NCBI GenBank assembly: GCA_916700875.1
Contig: CAKAKS010000060.1
Location: 30,401,120-30,465,119 of the forward strand
Reading direction: 5' to 3'
Source: Sebastes aleutianus
Lineage: Eukaryota > Chordata > Actinopteri > Perciformes > Sebastidae
Length of the DNA stretch: 64,000 nt
The position numbers and the translations under genes were made by a program. Under the pieces are notes generated by a model. The model was not told where the DNA came from. It saw nothing but the letters and a program-made list of their open reading frames with translations, and did no database searches. The first letter of the stretch is position 1. Each line of letters opens with the position of its first letter. This document shows, one piece after another, positions 19,306 to 33,421 of the stretch.

Positions 19306-22300
19306 CTGAAGGAGGAAGTGACACAGTGCAACGTTAAATGGGGAGAAAAATCATCCTGCAATGACACAAAAAGAGCCTATTGCTGCTCATAAAGCTCGTT
19401 GTACGTTTATCCGTGGATACAGGTGATTGTTGGGTTTCTTTTGGTTGAACTTTAAGTTTAGTTAAGCACAAAAGAAGTGATAAAAACAAAAGTATATAAC
19501 AAGAAACAGCATCGATTGCGCAGAAGAGGTCAGAAATCCCCTCTAGGATTTACAATTTATCTTAATACAATAAATACCTTTTACGTTAAAAAAGGAGTGA
19601 GAAAATAAGTTAATTAAAGAATAGTTTGCAAAAAACAAGCTGCCTTGTTTAACCGATCCGTGATGTTCAAATAATATTGTGATCCTCTCCTAAAAAGCTT
19701 CCTGAAAATATTGATGTAATTTTGTTATTAATTACACAGAAAAACAAAACAGTGTTCAACTGGTGCGCTTCTAATTAATTAATCCAAATGAATAGCTGGT
19801 GTAGCCGACACAACGCACAGCAGGTCGGCTGAACATGTAAAAATGAAAACATTTGTCTACAATTCAACAGAAATGGAGAATAAAGTTTTGAGTAACAAAT
19901 GAATAACAATTAGATATTTGTTTGGGTGTGAACGGAGCCGTTCTTTCCAGGCAAAACTTTCTAAAGAAGTGGCCAGTTTTTTTTAATACTAAGGTAACGG
20001 ATTCCTCCTCCATTTCACCAAGCAATCAAGCGGTCTTCCATACATCCTTTTGCACTGTTTGTGTTCGTCCTCCTAGTAGTTAAAAATCAAACTAATGCGG
20101 AGTGATGAAGGGCAGAAAATGAAACATCGGCTGGTGACCTTAAAGCCACTCAAAGCAAATAGGAATCCGCCAAGAATGATGCACATCATCCGTCACAGAA
20201 CTTGCTAAAACATCTGGAACACCTGTGTGTTATTGTAGTTCAAGAAACTCGGAAAACTTTGCTACATTTGTGGCAAAATAAGTGTTAATTATGTGAGTTA
20301 TGAGCGGCTCTGTTGTGGGAATTTTGTGAGGCAGAGCAACAGGAGAGTTTTCCCCTAATTAACTGTGAAATGGCAGCTAGAATACATACACATTTTACAG
20401 CTGCAGCTTTGAGAACAAATTTAACAGCTCATCCACATCGCTGACACCTCCCTCTCTCTCTCTTTCTCTCTCACACACACAGAGTTAAATATGGAGTTTT
20501 TATGCAATTGTTTGATGTGTGTGAGTCACCAGCTGGTCTACTGGGTTTCTTGTTGGGTTGAACTTGTTCTGTGGTGTTTCCAGTTCTGGTTGTTGGAGGC
20601 TCATCTCGGTCAACACTTACAGTTTATGGCTGTGGGATTCCTCTGTTACCTTTACACCACATCTGCCATGTCGTTTGTGTATCGCTATAGCGACCGTTGT
20701 TTGTTTCTGTGGTCGTCATTGATTTTATTTGCATCTAATTGAAACGCCCATACCGTCCTGGTGTGTGTGGGCTTTAGTGAGAAAAGTCACAACAAAGTAA
20801 TTCTAGTTATTTGATGTTTTCAGCAACTTCACGTGTGTTCCGACGTATAGATATCAAAGAAACGTTCATTTAAATCAAGGTTGTAGCGGGCTCAGTTTTA
20901 AAGCTAAAGGGAATACTGGCATCATATGAAACTATAAAACCTAAGGAATCCATTGGTACCAACCATGTCATGTTAGCTCGTCGGGAAGAACGCTAAATAA
21001 CGCTCCGATCTTACTGTAAATTTTAGCGAGGAAAAACTGGCATGTCCATTTTCAAAGGGGTCCCTTGACCTCTGACCTCAAGATACGTGAATGTAAATGG
21101 GTTCTATGGGTACCCACGAGTCTCCCCTTTATGATAATCACATGCAGTTTGGGGCAAGTCATAGTCAAGTCAGCACACTGACACACTGACAGCTGTTGTT
21201 GCCTGTTGGGCTGCAGTTTGCCATGTTATGATTTGAGCATATTGTTTTATGCTAAATGCAGTACCTGTGAGGGTTTCTGGACAGTGTTTGTCATTGTTTT
21301 GTGTTGTTAATTGATTTCCAATAATAAATATATACATACATTTGCATAAAGCAGATAAAAGTATTCAATACTTGACAAAATCTCCTTGTACATTTTGAAC
21401 AGATAAAAACTGTGCGATTAGTTTGTGATAGTTGTAAAGTTCTGTTCTACTTTCTGCAGTGTGTAATTGCCACTCATGTTGTAACACAATAACCGTACAG
21501 TACCTGTTTGCGCTCGTTGGTCCCCATGAAGAAGGATTGTCCCACGAGGCCCTCAGGTAGACCCCCGCCGCTGCGGTCTGACGTCTGTCCGCAGGAGTTG
21601 CAGATCACCGTGCGGCTCCGCAGGTTGTACTCGTTGTCTGCGCCGCTGGTGCTGTGAGCTTCCTACAGGGGGCGACACACAACGGGGCGAGTTAGTGAGT
21701 AACACTTACTGCTCAACTGGGAGATGCCTCAACAGAAGAGGTACGTACCATGTCATCATCTTCGTCCTCATGGAACAGGGTGCGTGTCACTTTCCTCATG
21801 GCCATTTCCTGGTGGTGAATAAAGTGACAAAATGATTCAGTTAAAAAGGAAACAGAAATATAAGACGAGCTCAAACAAACACAGGTGACGTCCTACCTCT
21901 CCGTTGGCGCTGATGAGGATGGTCTGCAGGAGGTCGCCGGTGCCCCAGGAGTTCTGGTTCTTCCACACCAGGTCGGAGGGGGGGTTGTGGGTTCCACCGC
22001 CAGATGCAGCCCAGATCTGCCAAGGTCAAAGGTCAGAGTTTAGATCTACAACTTAACTAATAAATTCTTAAGCTGCTACTCACATACAGAAAAAAAGTAG
22101 TTAAAGATTAAAAATGTAAAAAGGCATAGTGTGGAGTTTGCCGTCTTCTTCCCTGCATTTTAGCACATTAATACTTTTCTTGGCTCATTATTTGATCAGT
22201 CAAGACATTGGCAGGAATGTGGACTACGTCACCGGCCAGTGGCTAACTCCGGGTCTGAAAAATGAAGTGCATTCTTTCTAACAGCCAGCGGGAGGCGACT

Positions 22301-25300
22301 CCTGTGCTTTCAAAAAGAAGTCTGATTGTATAGAAGAAGTCTATGAGAAAATGAGCCTTCACTTCAACTTCTCACTTGATTTATTACCTCAGTAAACGTT
22401 GTAAACATGAGTTTATGGTCTCAATCACTAGTTTCAAGTCTTCTTCAATACAGCATGATGTTCATTTAGTAAATTATGGTCCCATTTAGAGTCAAATAGA
22501 CCACAAAGCAGGGGATGCTTTAGGGCGTGGCTACCTTGTGATTGACAGGTCGCCTGAAAATGTGTTATTCAGCGTTCGGTTGTATTTAGGCATTTTGGCA
22601 AAATGCCGAACTCAAGGCTTCAAAACGTCAGTCCACAAACCAATGGGTGAGGTTGTCCACTGCTTACATACAGTCTATGATTTTAGCACATTGATACTTT
22701 TCTTGGCGCATAACGGCCACCTATTGATCAGTGAAAGAGGTAAAGACATCGGCAGGATTGTGGACTACGTCACCCACTAAACCATCTAAATACTGCTCCA
22801 CTAATCCACTAGCACTACTAGTGGTCAAAAAAAGAATAGTAACTTTATGTGAAGGGAAACAACAGTCAAATTAACAATGCAAAGATCAACAAACTAGGGC
22901 TGCACGATTTTGAAAAAATATCTAATTGCAATTATTTTGACTGATATTGTGATTGCGATATGATTTGCTTTATTAGAAGGAATGATCATTTTTACATCAT
23001 TATTCTCATTTTCATTGAAAAGCATTAAAATGGTCATGGTGGGATTTTTGCAGAGACCAAACAAAGATGTTTTCTTAAGTCTGTAGAATATGATGTGTAG
23101 GCCAGGACGTCTCTGCAGCACCACAATATTTAATCTAAAATGGTATTTTGACACAGATTTCCCCTTTAACAAATATTGCAGCATATTATTATATATTGCG
23201 ATTTTGATAAAAAATTTAAATTACTTGTGCAGCACTTCAACAAACGGACAAATGTTGGTGTAACTTACAGTGACAGTTCCTCCGGCCTTCAGAGTGAACT
23301 TGATGGGAAACTTGTAGATGATGGGGTTGGTATCACCTACTTGTCTCTTCACCTGCCAGTTGCCCAGATTTTGGTCCTGCGTGAGACGAATAGGAAGAGA
23401 GGATGGGACAGAACATGTAAAACAAAAATATTCTATAGGCCGAAAAGGCTGAAGCTACAAATAATTACACCTATACTTCTACCCTGGCATCAAAAGTGAT
23501 ACCAGAATGCCACTTTTGATCAAATATTGGTTAATCAAATTATCAAAACATTTTAGTTACGTATTGTTACGTAACCGGGACAGTCTTTATATAAATCTTT
23601 TACCACCTTTTGGAGTGCTGTTAAATCACCGTAAACCAGGTTAAAAGGGTTTGAAAAGCCACCTGATAGATGGACTCACTGACCTCGTCGGCCTTGTTGC
23701 TGAGACGGATGAACTTGCCCTCCAGGTCAACCTCGTCCACTGTGATGCGACCGCTGGCTGAGGCGTGCTGACTAATGCGAGTCTTGGTCACGGTGCCCCC
23801 CGCCTGGCTGGAGGTCTCGCTGTCGTTGTCATTAAGGCGGCGCTTCTTGGCGATGGCTGTTCCGGAGGAGTTGCGGCTGCTGGAGGCGGTGCCACTGGCG
23901 GTGCCTGCGGCAGCGCCGGAGACGAGCATGCGGCCGGTGTGGCTGTGGCTGTGGCCTGAGCCGGAGCCGGAGCCGGCGGCCTGGACCAGGCGGCTGGTGT
24001 GACTGTGGCCGTGGCCTGAGCCGGAGGTCCGTGTCACGGTGACCTTGGTGGTGGGTGAAGGGCCGGGTGACAGACGCAGCCTGAGGACAGAGGGAGGAAG
24101 AGATTAAGATGATTTAGACCAAAGCAGTCAGTGTAACAGGCTCACTGTTGGTAAAGTGCCATTTTAAATCTCTTCCTTACTGCTCTGACACTCGTACGCT
24201 CACAGTAGCTACCGAAACCAACCTGCTCCAGTGATGCAAACTGCCTTTGGCTCATAGAAAAAGCTGCATCAACAACACTTTTACCTTACTGTAATGTTAA
24301 GACCATTCTTAGTGACCGTTCTCTGCCTGCCTGGGATTGCTTTCACTGAGCCTGTAACTTGTTCTCTGTCGGTTCACTGTGATATTAAGTCACTCTTTCT
24401 GGTCCTGTTATTTTGTTCATATGTTTGTGCTCATCTGTTAACAAGGCGTTGCTGTAAAAGAGCAGGTACACTTAGCCAAGTGCTACAAACTTGAGAAATG
24501 CTGCTCAGGTGGGGCTGCAGGAACGAGAAATTGAATTCTTTATATTTTCACGAATGTAGCAAGGAAAAATATGTGTTTTTTAAACACAGAAAAACCCGCT
24601 AAAAATTTGCAATAGACATCTTTTCCCATTGCAAGTAGACGTGTATGCCTTTCTTTTTTTCTCTTTCAAACTCTCAAACCAGTTTGGGTGATTGTTGGAA
24701 CAGTGGAAAGACTAACAAATATGGTTTTAATGAGTTTTATTTTGTTTCTGTTGAGTTTGAATGAAGTTTGTTTTACAATGACCAGAGAGGTAAAATTACT
24801 GTGTCTGTCAATGGAGTCTGGTGGCTTTGAGGAGAGCATATTAATTGAAGGTTTTGTACGTTAATAAATAATAATAACTGTCCATATCCCGGCTGATTTT
24901 ATTCATTATATATTCACTTCTCTGGTTTAGTCTAATTTTCGGGACAAACAAGACAGGATTCGGGACAACTGCTCATAATTTGGGACCGTCCCGAATTTTT
25001 GGGTGAAGTCTGGTCTTCCTACTTTTATATATATATATATAATATGTAATATATATTACTTCTATTTCTTAATGGACCTGGGGACTCTTCGCCAAACCGT
25101 TGAAACCAAAGTTGAAAGTAGAGTTGCAACAATTAATCGATTAATTGTTAAATATTAAATTAATCTGCAACTATTTTGACAATCGATTAATCGCTTTGAG
25201 TAATTTTTTAAGAAAAAAGTCAAAACTCTCTGATTCCAGCTTCTTAAATATGAATATTTTCTGGTTTCTTTCCTCCTCTATGACAGTAAACTGAATATCT

Positions 25301-26189
25301 TTGAGTTGTGGACAAAACGAGACATTGGAGGACGTCATCTTGGGCTCTAGGAAACACCGGTCGACATTTTTCACAACAACTAATCGATTGATCAAGAAAA
25401 TAATCAGCAGATTAATCGACGATGAAAATAATCGTTAGTTGCAGCCCCAGTTGAAAGCACGCTATTGTCTTAAATACCATCGTATGCTGTAACAATACGA
25501 TTTTCCTTTATTGAAATTAAGGAGTCCAAACCATGAAAAACAGCCCCAGACCATGAGTACACGAGTATGTGGGGTTATAGAGATTCTAAGTGGTTATCCG
25601 CTAAACTGTTTGCTAAGTCGATCTCTGCTTGAAGTCAGTAGAGAGCGTAATGACTTGACTGTTTGTATTCTGAGTGATTCCTCTCTTCCTGTAACAACCT
25701 GTTGACCTTCAGCTGCCTCAAGGTGTCCGATGCGTTCCAACGGTCTAGCTTCTGTTTAACGTCCTCACCTCTCTTCCTCTCCCTCCAGCAGCTTCCTGTA
25801 AGCATTAATCTCCATGTCCAGGGCCAGTTTGATGTCCAGCAGCTCCTGGTACTCGTCCAGCTGCAGCAGCAGCCGGTTTCGGATGTCAGCCATCTCCCGT
25901 TCCTTATCCTCCAGGCGCCGCCGCATCAGGTCCCGCTCCCTCGACATGGCCTCCTCCAGCTCCCGCACCTTGGCCTCGCTCGCCGCCAGCTGATTTAGAA
26001 AGAGTGTGCACGTACAAAGGCCAGTCAATTAAGACCAATTAAGCAGTCTGTACTCGTAACAGTACAAACACTGTGACTCTGCTTGGTGAGTCAGGTGAAG
26101 CTTAAACGAATCAATGGTGCTCAGTCAGCCACAAAGCAGCGTGGCCAGTAAAACCAGCAGATAGATAACAAACCCCTGACAGACTCTAT

Positions 26190-26239
<50 letters not shown>

Positions 26240-29200
26240 CTGTTTCTGCAGCATGCTGAGCTGACCTGACATGCCCTCCACTCGAACACGGGTCTGCTGC
26301 AGCTCTTCGTGAGCGGCTCCCACCAAGTGGCTGTTCCTGTCGGCTGAGTGACGGGCGTTCTCCAGCTGACGGACACAGAGAAGGTACGGTCAGATATCAT
26401 ACAGGGGCTTCCTGCAATCAACCCACCTGGCTGTTTGAAATACTGATGATCGACACAGACCCCCTTTACACTTGCCATTAAAATGTGTTTTGGGTGAACG
26501 GATTGCGATCGGATGGTGCTCCACTACATGACAGTACAGGTGTAAATGCACCCAAAACACACTGAGGACAGATTGTGATGCGATCGACCAAACAACCTCT
26601 GGAGGTGGTCATGGACGCATTGTCAATCCACATTTAACAACTACATGGGCGGAAATATGGCTGTCCTAAGTACCATTTTTTGGGCTGCGGAGCTTCAGTA
26701 GTAATCAACAGCGAATATTCTAAGATTTGGCCGGGTGTGCAGCACACACTCCTCCGGTCACTAAGACCGCCGTGACCAGGCAGGAATCACCACCACCGCT
26801 CAGCGTAGTCAGTGTAGTCGTACCAAAATCACGTTTCTGGGCCCTTTCCCTCTTAATGGCGGCGTTTTGAGGCTGATGTGTCTGCGCATTACACACCGCC
26901 TCTCCGGCAGTGCTCGGTTGCAAGCCCGTACGTATGCAGCCTTCCTTTCAGTCCTTTCAGACATAGCGATCAGATCTCAATGTGGACACTAGAGACACAT
27001 ATTAATACCAGGTGTAAATCTAATCAAGTTAAATCACATCTACGCACATTTTTTTTAACGCCACTAATTTCTTTAACGCAACTTGCTATTTTTAGGTTGT
27101 AGCGGGCTCAGTTTTAAAGCTAGAGTGAAGATACTGGTATCATATGAAACTAGAAAACCAAAATCCATCGGTACCAACCATGTCATACTAGCTTGTCGCG
27201 AAGGAGGTTAAATAATGCTCCAAACTTGCGCTAAATGTCGGCGAGGAAAAACTGTCATGGCAATTTTCAAAGGGGTCCCTTGTCCTCTGACCTCCAGATA
27301 TGTGAATGAAAATGGGTTTTATGGGTACCCACGAGTCTCCCCTTTACAGACATGCCTTTACAGCTCTAATCTGGACACAATCTGGATACGAGACGCATTT
27401 TAATACCAGGTGTAAAGGGGGTCTCAGAGTTGTGTTTACTGTATTTCATCCAATGAATAAGACACTTAACACCACAATAGAAATAATAGCTAAAGAGATA
27501 AGTTAAATAATTTAGAAACAGTAACTCCCATAATAGATTTTATTAAGGGTTCTAGTAAAACAAAGAATTACTACGGTTTCATTTACAAGTTAATTCCAAA
27601 GACAAAAACTGCTGTTGTGTTTATCCACATTCCTCCCACCACAACACAGTGATCATGGCTGTTAATTAATTTCCCTTCTGTATGCAGATAGAAGTTAAGA
27701 GACAAGCTAAGGAAGGAATTTATACACTGATTGAATGTAAAAAGGGTGTAAATCAATGCGCACTATCGGATCTGTGGATGTTGGACTATTCGTAGCTCAT
27801 TAAAGAGATTTGCAAAATGCAAAACATCTCCACACAAAGCTGAAGTTGAGTAACAGCCTGTAGTTGGACTCTAGGTGGCGACAGAGCTGCGTCTCCTGCT
27901 GTACCTTAGAGTTGTAGGTCTTCTCCACCTCCTCCTTGTAGAGGTGGAGCTGCTCCTCGTGCTGAGCTCTCATCTCCATCAAGGCCTCGGCCAGCTTGCT
28001 CTCATAATCCCGCAGCCGGCTGCCGTCCACCTCCATAATGCGGGTCTCTTGGCGGCGCTTGAACTCACGCTGCTCCTGCAGACACAAACAGGTTGCTTTT
28101 AGTTTCTCGGACTACTCGTCTAACTTGGACTTGTGTCGATTAGGAGCTGATTTGACTTTCTCAACTCTTTATTAAACTACAAAAAGAGTCGTTTGTATTG
28201 ATGTTTGGTTCATTTTCTTCACAGGCACTATAAACAATTTAAAAGACTCCACCTGTAGAAAACCTGTTATGGCCAATGAACTTAATTGCATTGATTAGTC
28301 AGTCAGTCGCTGTGCAGTAATTACTTGTTTACAAGCTCAGAGCTCCAGCAGAGGACTCTAACTCCCTGGTGACCTTTAAGCAACTCCTAATCATTATGTT
28401 GAAATTTGTAAAACACACTTCTGTTGCCAGTTTTGGTCAGGACTACGGCTACGACCAGAGCATTGTGGAAAGTGTCACTTCATTATAGCAAGAATTTAAA
28501 TCTAAGCATTTAAATTAGGGCTGCCCTCGACCAAAGAAATTCTTAGTCGACTAACACGATTACACGATTTTGTCGACTAATTGATTAGTTGATCGTCAGA
28601 TCTGAGTTTCTCCACAAAGAATCACACAAAAGCACCACTTTAAATCTTGTGTTTACTAAAGATGTGCTCATAAGTTTCTTGGAAATAAGTCATTCAGCAT
28701 GAAAAATTACAAAAAACGTCTAATCGACTAAAGAAATCTTAGTCAACTAAGACCAAAACTATCGATTAGTCTGATTAGTAAGAAGGGGCAGCCATGATAT
28801 AAATACTTTATAATACGATTTGTATATATTTCTACTTGGAATGAAATAAAGAGAAGTGAGAAGCAGAAAGAAGAGACATATCTGAAGGGGAAATGCAAAA
28901 CGAACAAGCAGGAGGTTGGAAGTGAATCAATATCCTGTGGAAAAGATGAAAAGTAGGACAGATGACTTAGACTGCTGAATAAAAATAGAAAGGTTCAGGT
29001 GAAGGGTGGGAACCTCGTTGTAGATGTTCTTCTGGAACTCCAGCTCCTCCTTCACCGTCTGCAGGCGGTTCTCGGCGTCCACCCGCCTCAGCATCTCGTC
29101 CTGCAGCTGCCTCTTGGCATCGGCTAGGCTGCTCTCCAACTGGGATGGAGGAGAGAGAAAAGTTGCGTGTGAGTGAAAAGGTGTGATGTGTGCGGCATTG

Positions 29201-32200
29201 TTCGAGAGAGAAAACCTGTAGTTCGTGAGTGTGGCCAGTAGGTGGAGCAGGGCCACAACTGTATCTACGTTAGTCCTTAGGTAAACTTCATTGATAAAAC
29301 AAACAGCAGAGAATGCAACCTTGTCTGCCTCGCCACCTTGTCCTCATTCATAATCAACTGCCTGGAGGGTTTACATAAAATCACTACTTCCAGCAGCTTC
29401 ATTTCAAATGTCAGTCACTGCAGCTTTGCACTCCAACCACTGAGGATTTTAAACTTTTCCCCCCTATTACAATCAATGCACGTCTTTGGAGGTTAACAGA
29501 ATGTTGATTTGAACAGTAACAGGACCAAAATGTTATCTGTTTACAGTTTAGAGCAGGCATATTCAATTATTTTTCAGATGGGCCAGATTTGAAAAACAGT
29601 GACGTGCCAAGAGGCCGGACATTTACATTTCTAATTTTCTTTTTTTTTTTAATCTTAGTAGAGTATTGTTTTAATAAATACAATTTTGCCTTCAACATCT
29701 TTTTAACTACTTTTCAAGGACCTAAAAGGTTCCTTCAACTGCGTTTCCACCGCGGTCTAAACCCTGCAAATATTAGACAAATTAGTCCGCTGATGTATGA
29801 AAAAGCAACCTGACATGACAGGATGAGGGCTGCTGGTGGTCACAGGAGTAAATACACTCTGCAGCCTGCAGTTCAGTGTGTCCGCCTGTTTACTCTGTAA
29901 ACACACTGAAAAATAAACGACGATACAATATTCACTGCTGCATAGTATTTACTGATGCATATTGGATGTAATGAATGAAATGCAGCGGAGGAAAATGAAA
30001 CTAAGAGCGTCTGTCTCCACAGTAAATCATCTGTTGAGTGTTTGATGGTTTGATGGTAACCACCATGGAAATAACTTCTTCTTTCTCTCATTCACAAAAC
30101 CGCCGCACTACGTCTCTCTCTCTGTTCTACCGCTCGCCCTCTCAGCTCGCTTTTTTTCTCTCTGTCGTTTTTAAAATGAGTTGGTGAGCCGACAGCGAAG
30201 CCTGACTTTACCTTTAATCAACTTTTTATCAAACAAAGAGAAATGCTCTCGTCCTAAAATGGTGCCAAATCAATACTAGAGTACTTCCTTGTTTTATGAA
30301 TTAAGCGGTACACGAGTTGAGTGTTTGACCAATCGGTGAAGGATATCCTTGCAAACCCAACCCCTGACAGTTCTGGTAATAAAAAGGCTCCATAAATGTC
30401 CCCGGAACTTAAGTTAGACCCCGGTCCCTGCGGTCGAAACGCAATGAGTTCAGAGTTCCAGGGGAGAGTTCCTGTGGTGGAAACAGGGCTAAAATATGTA
30501 TTTCTGTGCTTATCAAGACATAACTAATGACATAAAATGATGATCTTCTAATAGTCAAACAATGTAAACACATAAACTTGGTGTTATGTTAACAGGTTAT
30601 TAAACACTAAAACACAATGATACTGCTTTAAACAGTCCGTAGCAGCATCAATAGCGTGAGCGGTAACGATGAACCGGAATAAACTCTCTTATTGGAAAAA
30701 ATTATAGTTATTTTTTTTAAATACTTTTTTCAGATTTATGAACGATCAAAGGAAAATCCCATGAGCCGCCAACTGAATAGGCCTGCTTTAGAGTGATGTG
30801 TAATGGGGAAGATTTCCTCTCTAAGCTGAAATCATCCTGATATCAGTGTAAATGCTCGCTGTGCCACAGCAGTATAAATAAACAGGAATAAACAGGCATT
30901 TCAGGCATTTCTGACATTTTTCTGAACAGCTTTCTGAACGGGGCTTGTATTTGCCCTGAGCCATTAAAATGTGCCAACAACATGTAATGTAACATGTAAG
31001 ACTCCTATAAAGATGTTTTTACCTTGGCCAGCAGGGCCTTGAGGTCCTTCAACTCAGCCTCCAGGGTCCGCTTCTCCCCCAGGGCAGTGGAGAGGGAAGC
31101 ATCTTTAGAGTTCAGCAGGGCCTCCAGGTCCCTCAGCCTGGCCAGCGCCGCCTCCAGGTCAGACTCCTTCTTGCCGTTCCTGTGAAGACACGAGACAAGA
31201 CAAGATGTGGACGTCAGTTTGCTGTCCCTTCGATACTGTATGTGCCATTATCATCCCCTGCTCTATACGTCCGTCATATCGCTGTTGGTGAGCCTCTCTT
31301 CCTCTCTGGCAATGCAGCTTGTCTGTTATTCAGGACTATTTTCTTTGACATATATATATAATTTAGCTCTTTCTAACTCTGCAGTTTGCCTCTTTGGAGC
31401 AACGTATCTCATCTCATGTTGCTTTAAAAACTCTGACAAATGATGCTGAGTGCACTAACATTACGCACCTCTTATTCTATTGTGTTTTCAAATTTCATTC
31501 TAATGCATTTCTTTGCTTTCTGTAAATCACTTTGAATGGCTTCTGTGTTTGAAACATGGACTGTATATAAGAAGTGGACGTAGTCACCGTGAGATCACCC
31601 ATTGGTTTGTGGACTGCCGTTTTGAAGCCTCGAGGTCGGCATTTCGTCCGTCCCCATCTTGTTTTTTTGCAACCAGAAGTGACACGAGAGGATGGAGCTA
31701 ACTACTAACTCGAACGCTGAATAATTTTCAGGCGACCAAAATGTTACCATTTAAACTTCATGAACTGAAAACACACTGTGAAAGGGTTAAAGTTGTCAAA
31801 AGACCAAAACACGGGCAACACCCAGACCGGAAGCCACACCCTAAAGCATCCCCTGCTTTATGGTGTATTTGACTCTAAATGGCACCATCATGTACTAAAT
31901 GAACATCATGCTGTATTGAAGAAGACTTGAAACTAGCGATTGAGACCATAAACTCATGTTTACAATGTTTATGAGGTAATAAATCAAGTGAGAAGTAGGC
32001 TCATTTTCTCATAGACTTCTATACGATCAGACTTCTTTTTGCAACCAGAGGAGTCGCCCCCTGCTGGCTGTTAGAAAGAATGCAAGTTTAAGGCACTTCA
32101 GCATTGGCTTCACTTGTCAGACCCCAGAGGTTGCCCATGATTAATGCACTAAAAGTAGTTTTCTGTGAGAGCTTTACATGATGTAGTCTATTCTCTTCAC

Positions 32201-32665
32201 CCAGTCAGTTGAGTCACATTTACTTTTAGCCCCCATAAGGTGTCAAATCTGCTAAGTTAATAGTAATACTAATGAGAACATGTGGCTTTATTTCTGCTTA
32301 AAGTGAAACTCGATCAGCTCTGGACAACTGTGCTGCAGTGACAGACGTTGTGGACGACACAAACTGCCATTGTACGGTGCAGCAGTTGTCCACTGTTGAT
32401 GTGAGCTGAACTCAGGCCAACACATCAGCGTACTGTTATTAGCCTTCTGCACTGGATAAGAGCCTATTAAACTCTGTCTGGAGGGAGGCCTAAGTTGAAT
32501 TAAGAGAATTCACGTTTCTTGCGCATGTGCTTGTGCATGTGTGCAACGCCTCTCCTCTAACATCTCTACAGGAACCAATTTAGAGTTCTGGTTGGAAAGG
32601 AAAAAAGAAAACTTGGATACAGCCATGGAAAAACAATATATATTCTGAGGAGAAGAAGAAGTGAG

Positions 32666-32711
<46 letters not shown>

Positions 32712-33377
32712 TGTTAGCAGTATAGGTGGTTCATGCACAGCCAAGAAGGAAATGGGCTCCCTGTTATTCTATTTGGCCCTGTAGGCCAGTCTTCATTGTC
32801 ACTAATAATGGCCATCTGCTGGAGGAGACGGCTTCCAGGCTGCTCACACAGACCTCAGAGTCCTGCGGTCACCGCCAGCCGGGTGTTAGGACAGCCAATG
32901 GAAGGACGAGCAGGCAGACACACTCACAACTCATAAAGTTACTCCACAGCAGAATAATGATCGAGTCCATTCACAAGCGATCACCTCGGGAGTGAAAACT
33001 TTAATTTTTCGGCTTCATGATACAGCAATTAATATCTATCACTGCATTCAATAAACACCGATAAGAAGAGCTTTAAAAAAAAAATGAAATGTTGCTTCCT
33101 AAAAAGAGGAAGCAACAAGAAAAGCCGAACTACACTGTGGCTGAATGAGTCTTTTATGTCCAGCAAAAAAAAAAAAGAAAAGTCTAAAATTAAATCCAGA
33201 GGAAACATATCCGTGATGCTTTACAGATGTACAATCAAGCTTGGAGAACTTGAATGGGTAATTATATAAAAGCCTCCCACACTGCTCATTGTTCAGATTT
33301 AGAAAAAAGCAAAAGAGGAAGCTCAGTGTTTGAGTGGATCTACATCAAATAACCATCATGGCCACCCCAGTATACAA

Positions 33378-33421
<44 letters not shown>

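Larger units (their letters stand above)
22017..23268 (-). other. lmna: lmna intron 8
   Basis: The 1.25-kb intron is mostly repeat: a 22,190-22,780 interspersed element and a complete hAT MITE at 22,895-23,237. Confidence 0.8.

Noticed and set aside
20491..20742. A + strand frame rich in Trp, Cys and Leu in lmna intron 11
   Set aside because: No start context, splice sites or family resemblance; T-rich intron sequence explains the hydrophobicity.
23765..24002. Two + strand frames rich in Val/Ala/Gly over lmna exon 7
   Set aside because: They are antisense shadows of the coding Gly/Ser/His repeat.
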